From positions 23,246,014-23,310,013 of the forward strand of contig CM055911.1 in NCBI GenBank assembly GCA_029582155.1: a stretch of 64,000 nucleotides of DNA. Reading direction: 5' to 3'. The notes beneath the pieces are model-generated. The model was not told the origin of the DNA and did not search any database. It saw only the letters and a list, made by a program, of their open reading frames with translations. The translations under genes were made by a program, and so were the position numbers. Shown here in pieces: positions 42,401-51,400 of the stretch; the first letter of the stretch is position 1, and every line of letters starts with the position of its first letter. The DNA comes from Panopea generosa. Taxonomy: Eukaryota > Mollusca > Bivalvia > Adapedonta > Hiatellidae.

Positions 42401-45400
42401 TTGAATTTGAATTTATGAAGTTGATGTTGTATGGTGTTTAGCGTCGCTTTCAACAATATTTCAGTCATATTGTGACCATATCTTACATGAGACAGTATTC
42501 TAACACTGCCACACTGGAGTCTCATGCCACAGAAACATAGTATGATATCCCACCTAGTCGCAATTCATTGATACCAGGCCGACCAGACCTAGAACTATCC
42601 TTTAAATGCTGAGCGCCAAGCAAGGAAGTTTCTAATACCATTTTTCAAGTCTTAATCAGCTATGTGAAGTTTCTGTTTCATGTCTGCATTCTAAACAGCA
42701 AAAATATATTCAAAAGCAGCAAACAAACATTTAAATTTGTGTTTAACAAATATATACATTTTGAGTATTAACATGATCCTTCTTACATTACAGAAGGGAG
42801 AGCTTCCCTACACATACAGACTGGTCAGTATTGTCAACCACATGGGAATCTCTTCTTCTACAGGTATGTTCATTTGTTCTTATTCCGGCCCATTTCTTTA
42901 CTGTGGGATGTATCATCTTAGTGCGGAATCTCTCACCCAGGATTGGTGGGTCATTGGTTTTTGGAAGGCAAGCAAAGCTCTGACTTCCTTAGCTGTCGTG
43001 CAGCTCTAGCATCTGTTATACACTACTACGTATGGCAGGAACCGCCATATCCGTCTGACCGATAAAAAGTTCACAAGTTTCAAAACGCATTTACCGTAGC
43101 AGAGGACGTATTATACAACAAAAGATTCAAAGTTTTTTAAATATTGCGGATATTTTTCTTTACAAAAGTTCAAAAATACGATACGGGAAGCATACAATTT
43201 GCATGGAAATGCGGAAGAATACACTTCTAAAAAAACGCGGCAATTTTTATTGATAAAAAAATGTTTTACGCATTTACTACTATGCATAGTGACGTCATCT
43301 GGTGAGGGGGGGATATAATTTCTAACACCATTCAACATGTAATCATTAATGGGGCGAAATATTGACATATTTTCGATATAACAACTCGTAGTAATTTTTA
43401 GTGAAATTTTATTCACTTACAGATTGTCCTGTTTTAATTTTGATAGTAAAATAATGAAATAAGGTTCGGGGCTACATTTGTTGTTTATAGAAAAACGCGC
43501 CAATCTGTCATCTTATGCAAGCAGAGTTTAACGGTTAATTAGGTCATCCGACCGTTATGTTTGTTGTGTTTCTGTGTTGTATTTTTTAGATTGATTAAAT
43601 CTAGGTCACGCAACACTGTTTATAATGCTATTTATTGATTATTTATATTGATGATTGAAAGCTATATGAGAATCGAACATAACTCAAGTCAATATATGTG
43701 TAATTCTATAAGTAGGTCATTTTTGTTTTGGTCTAGACAAAGAGTTGTGGATATGTGTTGTATATTCTCGGACAATCAGGAACATTTTGTGCTGAATGTG
43801 TTTCGTTATCCATAAATCATGACTATTGAACTGGAGATATTAAAATTGACTGGAGTTGTACATCACTACTCAATTCTTTCGATTTTGGAGAAACATCAGA
43901 ATATGAAGGTTTGTTTGTGAAGCTTTCATATAGGTTGTTCATGTTGATAACTTTATGTGGAGATGTGGAAAGGAATCCTGGACCACCACGTTACCAGTTT
44001 ACAAAATGTCCTGAAATGGATATTTTCACCAGGGTCATCAAATATTCAGTCAATTTTCACACGGAAGACGGTGTGTACCATGGTGTTTGCATTTTTTCAA
44101 ATGCATTATTAAAACCGTTTAATAGTTACTGTTGGAAAAGTATTGATATGGACTCTGAATTGCATGCAGGAGATTATTTATACAGATACACAAAAGAAAT
44201 ATTAAACACACCACATTCTTTTCTAAATCCCAATGAAATGCCTTTTAACATATCAGAAATCTAACTAAGGTTTTCAATTTTCCGAACCTACATTTTCGAA
44301 TTAACACAAGCAGAGAGCCTTCCCTCGGGCCCTTCAGGCCTTTGATATTTTCATTAAAACCAGACATTGAACAGGACAAATTTGATACCTCATAGAGGGG
44401 AGAGGCATTGATTACACATTTTGTTCCCCTTTTGTCCCATCATTGAGATGTCACATTTTTGTTTGCCTCTCCTCTCCCATTTTTTTGTTCCCATCTTTCC
44501 TATGATGACCGTTTGTTCCCATCGCTCACTTTCCTGTGACATGTGTTTGTCCCTATCTCATGGTCTCCTATGAAGTGTTTGTTACCATCTCTCCTGTTTT
44601 TTTGTGTGTTTGTTCCCATCTCTCCTTTGATATGTGTTTGTTCTAATCTCACTTTGGACATGTGTTTGTTCCCATCTCTCCTGTTTTTTGTGTGTTTGTA
44701 CCCATTTCTCCCATGACATGTGTTTGTTCCCATCTCGTTTATGCTATGTGTTTGTAACCATCTCTCCTATGACATGTGTTTGTATCCATCTCTCCCATGA
44801 CATGTGTTTGCACCCATCTCTCCTATGACATGTTTTTGTTCCCATCACATGTGTTTGTACCTATCTCTCCCATGACCTGTGTTTGTCCCATCTCGCCTTT
44901 GACATGGGTTTGTACCCATCTCTCCCATGACATGTGTTTGTTCCCATTTCTATCATGACATGTGTTTATCATTAACATCATAACATCCTTATGTGTAATA
45001 TATAATAATCATAATGATGTCTTTATTTAGAGAGGGTAAACTCATTATTAAGTTTTATATACATTATAAATCTTATTTTCAATGAGGCCCTCTGCAATTA
45101 ATGACTAGAATAGAATAATGTCAACACAGACAAATATGAATTGTGAAAGTTATGAAAAGTGTAACATGTATTTCTGTTAGAAAACAATAATAATTAATTT
45201 GCAAAATGTAACAATTAGTTCTTCCAACTGTTGTTTTCCGTTACAGAAAACTGATAAATATTGTTATTCTGGAATGGTAAAAGTCATTCGTGAATAAATT
45301 GTGAATTTTTTTACAACAATGGAAATTAACAGTTGTGTAAATTATTGATGATCACAGAACAAGACGCATAGTCACCTTAAGAAAAACTGTTTGGGTGAAT

Positions 45401-48400
45401 TCTTGATTGAATTGGGATTTATTTCCATTTTTTAACACATTTGCTGTTGTATAAAAATACTGTGTCATCCAGATATATAATATGGGGGTTGGTGTTGGAG
45501 AGAACACAGAGAGCTCTACAGTTAATTTGGAAAACATCAACGCGTATGTTTTCCAAAATCACGATTATTTAGTTTTTTCAGTACATAGGTCAGAAAAAGT
45601 ATCAACAGCACTTACTGTGCATTCATTTAAACGTTCTGCCAACCTATAGTCTGTTTTGATACATGTTATAGCCAGTCAGTACACTTAATGAAGAAGTGTA
45701 ACAGTTGCTGTTAGTAAAGCCCAGGGCTGGAAAATTCCACTCGTCCGCTCGCCATGACGAGTGAAGATTTGGTGAGGACGAGTAAGATTTTAGAAAGTGA
45801 CCTTAATATTTCCTTGATTTTTTACTGTTTACTCCATATGCATTTTAACTGGACTCTTCCAAACTCAAAAGCCACACATAGTCAATTTCAATGAATAGAA
45901 ACATTTTACCTATTTATTCTGATAGAGAAGAAAACAGTGCAGAACCTGTTCTGATTGCTCGTTACAAGCAATCAGAACTGGTTCTTCACTGTTTTCAAAA
46001 GCCTTCTATATTAGAGGTGTTCAAAGGTGTCCATATGAAGTAAAGGGTTAAGCATTCAATTAAAAATGTTGGAAAGGGAGGATGAGTAGCTTTTATCAGA
46101 AACTTCAAGCCCTGAAACCGTATGATTTTTGTGTAGTATGTGGTCCAGGTATAGAGTATCTGACACAGGATTGGATTGACTATCTATCCAGAGGTTGTGA
46201 GTTTGAATCTCTCGCCCAGCCAAAGTCTCGGATGATTGATATACAATATTGTGTCTCATTGCCATTTGTCTCTCACAGTGACTCATGTGAGAAATTTATT
46301 GGTTGCTTGTGGAGATAGGGTCCTCCATGGCGAGTGGTCTAAGGCGCCATCACTAGATCACTTACCTCTCATCGCTAAGGTTGTAGGTTCGATTCCGGCT
46401 CACTCCAAATGCTTTATGTGAGAAAGTTTGCAGGTTACTTGCAGAAAGGCAGTGGTTCTACTCAGTCTGAGGTCTTCCTCCACCAGTAAAACTGGATATG
46501 CCATATGTAACCTGGAATGTGTTGAAAATGGCGTTAAACCCCATTAAAAAAACTAAAAAAACAAAAAACTTGTGGAGATGGGAGATGGGCAGTGTTCGAG
46601 TAACCTTCCAGGATCCCAGGAAAAAGCTGTTATGTAAACTGATTGCCTGTTAGCTCTCGACGGCAAAAAAGATGATGCTGAATACGCAAAGAAACAATCC
46701 AAAATGACAGTTTTTGATGGGTGGGGTGGGGTGTGGTGGACATGGTGCGGGGAGTTGTGGAATTTAAATAACACAGATTCAAAGATTTCTTTATCTTACC
46801 AGGTCACTACCTCAGCGATGTGTACGACATGAAGAAGAAGGGATGGTACAGTTTTGATGATTCCCACGTCTCAAAGATAATGGAGTCTGAAGTGCGAACA
46901 AAGAGAGAAAGGAGTGGATATATTTTCTTTTACATGAGCAAGTAAGTTGGAAGGGAATAATATAATGTCGTGTTTGGCGATCAAGGATGTATTTTGTACT
47001 GATTACACCATTATTTGTCCCCCATCTTTTCACTATAATGGTTTTAAATGGTGTCTGTTCCTTGATCTGTTAATTCGTTGCACAAGTTTGATGAAATTTT
47101 GTAAAAAAGGTCATATGAAAAGGAGAATGAAAAGGATGGGGTGAAGGTCATTGTTACTAATAATAGAAAAATGGTTTCCGTTCAATCATTTTAATTTCAT
47201 TTGAGATAGTTTGATGAAATTTGGTATGTAGGTTCAAAACATAGAAAAGAAGCTTCAAATTGATTTGAGATAAATTGGGTTACAGTCAATTTCCAGTGTT
47301 ATTTTTTTCGGCCATATTTATAGCTGTTATTGGGTCTTATTCCCAATGGCAAATGGTATCTTTTTTTCCCAATTGAGTGGTAAAAATCCCCAAATGAAAG
47401 CTTCAAAAATTGTAAATTGAAACTTGCCATAATTCTTTGATAAAATAAACAAAGTTTCCCCATTCTGAATTGAATATGACATTGATTCTTTAATTTAATG
47501 GCCAGAGAAGCAAATATACACATTTTTATGAAGTTGAACAAATATATTTAATGCAAAGTTTTTCCAAAGTTAATGAAAACGCAGCTAAAGTTCCCAATTC
47601 CAAGGGTATGGGTCATCTTCCCAAAATGGTAGGAAAAAAAACACTGATTTCATTTACTAAAAATAGGAAAAGAGGTTTTCCGCTCACAAACTTTAGTTTC
47701 CTTTAAGATATCTTGCTGAAATTTTGAGTATAAGTTCCCAAAATGATTAGGAAGCTTGGGTTGAACTTTCTTGTGTATGCCGATATCACATGCGTGGTAA
47801 GTCAGTCAAATGTCTGAAATTTCTTCTGCCTTGTTAACGCTATAAGATGATTCCCTGTGGTCTAAGGTGTCATCTTAAGATCACCTACCTCTTACTGCTA
47901 AGGTCATAGGTTCAAGTCCCGCTCACTTCAAAATTTTTAAATGTGAGAAAGTTTGCCAGTTACTTGTGTAAGGACGGTGGTTCTGCTCAGGTTCACTCTG
48001 AGGTTTTCCTCCACCTGTAAAACAGGGTATGCCGTCTATAACCTGAAATGTGTTATAAAACACTTTAAAACCGTCTGAAACTTTTCAGTGATGTTTGTGA
48101 TGATGAAATATCAAATTGGACCAGATTATGACAGGTAGAGTGATACTGATCCTATTGGGCCTCGTGTTCTAATTTAAGAAAGTTGTTTCACAATCAATGT
48201 AAAATATGAGGGGCATTCATTAAATATTATTATATTGGTAATAAAATGAAATCAACTTGATAATATTTAGTCCATACCTTCAAACAACTTCCAAAATATG
48301 TATTCATAGTCTTATTGCAAACACCTATCAGACACTTAAAAAACACATTACTGTAAGCGATGCCAGAACTTGGTCTTTCTTTGCTGGCCATATTTTGCTA

Positions 48401-51400
48401 TCATTTTTTCGATTGGGCTCAAAGAAGTGAACTAACATTTAATTGTCTTGCTTTTACCGTATACATATAAAAAGCTGCAGTGCACATACTCCAATTGTGC
48501 AACATGCACATTTATCAGCTGTTTTTATAACTATACATCTGACTGCAGTGTATATGACTGTATATGGTCTAACTATACATCTGACTGCAGTGTATATGAC
48601 TGTATATGCTCTAACTATAGATCTGACTGCAGTGTATATGGTCTAAATATACATCTAACTGCAGTGTATATGACTGTATATGGTCTAACTATACATCTGA
48701 CTGCAGTGTATATGACTGTATATGCTCTAACTATACATCTGACTGCAGTGTATATGACTGTATATGGTCTTACTATACATCTGACTGCAGTGTATATTAC
48801 TGTATATGGTCTAACTATACATCTGACTGCAGTGTATATGACTGTATATGGTCTAACTATTCATCTGACTGCAGTGTATATGACTGTATATGCTCTAACT
48901 ATACATCTGACTGCAGTGTATATGACTGTATATGGTATAACTATACATCTGACTGCAGTGTATATGACTGTATATGCACTAACTATACATCTGACTGCAG
49001 TGTATATGACTGTATATGGCCAAACTATACGTCTGACTGCAGTGTATATGACTGTATATGGTCTAACTATACGTCTGACTGCAGTGTATATGACTGTATA
49101 AGCTCTAACTATACGTCTGACTGCAGTGTATATGACTGTATATGGTATAACTATACATCTGACTGCAGTGTATATGACTGTATATGCTCTAACTATACGT
49201 CTGACTGCAGTGTATATGACTGTATATGGCCTAACTATACGTCTGACTGCAGTGTATATGACTGTATATGGCCTAACTATACGTCTGACTGCAGTGTATA
49301 TGACTGTATATGCTCTAACTATACGTCTGACTGCAGTGTATATGACTGTATATGGTCTAACTATACATCTGACTGCAGTGTATATGACTGTATATGCTTT
49401 AACTATACATCTGACTGCAGTGTATATGACTGTATATGGTCTAACTATACATCTGACTGCAGTGTATATGACTGTATATGGTCTAACTATACGTCTGACT
49501 GCAGTGTATATGACTGTATATGTTCTAACTATAGATCTGACTGCAGTGTATATGACTGTATATGGCCTAACTATAGATCTGACTGCAGTGTATATGACTG
49601 TTTATGGTCTAACTATACGTCTGACTGCAGTGTATATGACTGTATATGTTCTAACTATAGATTTGACTGCAGTGTATAAGACTATATGATCTAACTATAC
49701 ATCTGACTGCAGTGTATATGACTGTATATGTTCTAACTATAGATCTGACTGCAGTGTATATGACTGAGTATGGTCTAACTATAGATCTGACTGCAGTGTA
49801 TATGACTGTATATGGTCTAACTATACGTCTGACTGCAGTGTATATGGCTGTATATGGTCTAACTATACGTCTGACTGCAGTGTATATGACTGTATATGGT
49901 CTAACTATAGATCTGACTGCAGTGTATATCACTGTATATGTTCTAACTATACGTCTGACTGCAGTATATATGACTGTATATGGTCTAACTATACATCTGA
50001 CTGCAGTGTATATGACTGAATATGGTCTAACTATACATCTGACTGCAGTGTATATGCCTGTATATGGTCTAATTATACATCTGACTGCAGTATATATGAC
50101 TGTATATGGTCTAACTATAGATCTGACTGCAGTGTATATGGTCTAACTATAGATCTGACTGCAGTGTATATGACTGTATATGGTCTAAATATAGATCTGA
50201 GTGCAGTGTATATGACTGTATATGGTCTTACTATACATCTGACTGCAGTGTATATGACTGTATATGGTCTAACTATACATCTGACTGTAGTGTATATGAC
50301 TGTATATGGTTTAACTATACATCTGACTGCAGTGTATATGACTGTATATGCTCTAACTATACATCTGACTGCAGTGTATATGACTGTATATGTTCTAACT
50401 ATAGATCTGACTGCAGTGTATATGACTGTATATGCTCTAACTATACATCTGACTGCAGTGTATATGACTGTATATGCTCTAACTATACATCTGACTGCAG
50501 TGTATATGACTGTATATGTTCTAACTATAGATCTGACTGCAGTGTATATGACTGTATATGTTCTAACTATAGACCTGACTGCAGTGTATATGACTGTATA
50601 TGGTCTAACTATAGATCTGACTGCAGTGTATATGACTGAGTATGGTCTAACTATATATCTGACTGCAGTATATATGACTGTATATGTTCTATCTATAGAT
50701 CTGACTGCAGTGTATATGACTGTATATGGCCTAACTATAGATCTGACTGCAGTGTATATCACTGTATATGTTCTAACTATACGTCTGACTGCAGTGTATA
50801 TGACTGTATATGGTCTAACTATACATCTGACTGCAGTGTATATGACTGTATATGGTCTAACTATACATCTGACTGCAGTGAATATGACTGTATATGGTCT
50901 AACTATACATCTGACTGCAGTATATATGACTGTATATGGTCTAACTATAGATCTGACTGCAGTGTATATGACTGTATATGGTCTAACTATAGATCTGACT
51001 GCAGTGTATATGACTGTATATGGTCTAACTATACATCTGACTGCAATGCAGTATATATGACTGTATATGGTCTAACTATACATCTGACTGCAGTGTATAT
51101 GACTGTATATGGTCTAACTATACATCTGACTGCAGTATATATAACTGTATATGGTCTAACTATACATCTGACTGCAGTGTATATGAATGTATATGCTCTA
51201 ACTATACGTCTGACTGCAGTGAATAAGACTGTATATGGTCTAACTATACATCTGACTCCAGTGTATATGACTATGGTCTAACTATAGATCTGACTGCAGT
51301 GTATATGACTGTATATGGTCTAACTATACGTCTGACTGCAGTGTTTATGACTGTATATGGTCTAACTATAGATCTGACTGCAGTGTATATGACTGTATAT

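Noticed and set aside
43911-44264. The 2A ORF as an alternative exon of USP37
   Set aside because: No good acceptor and donor frame it in phase with exons 19 and 20, and it would break the His box.
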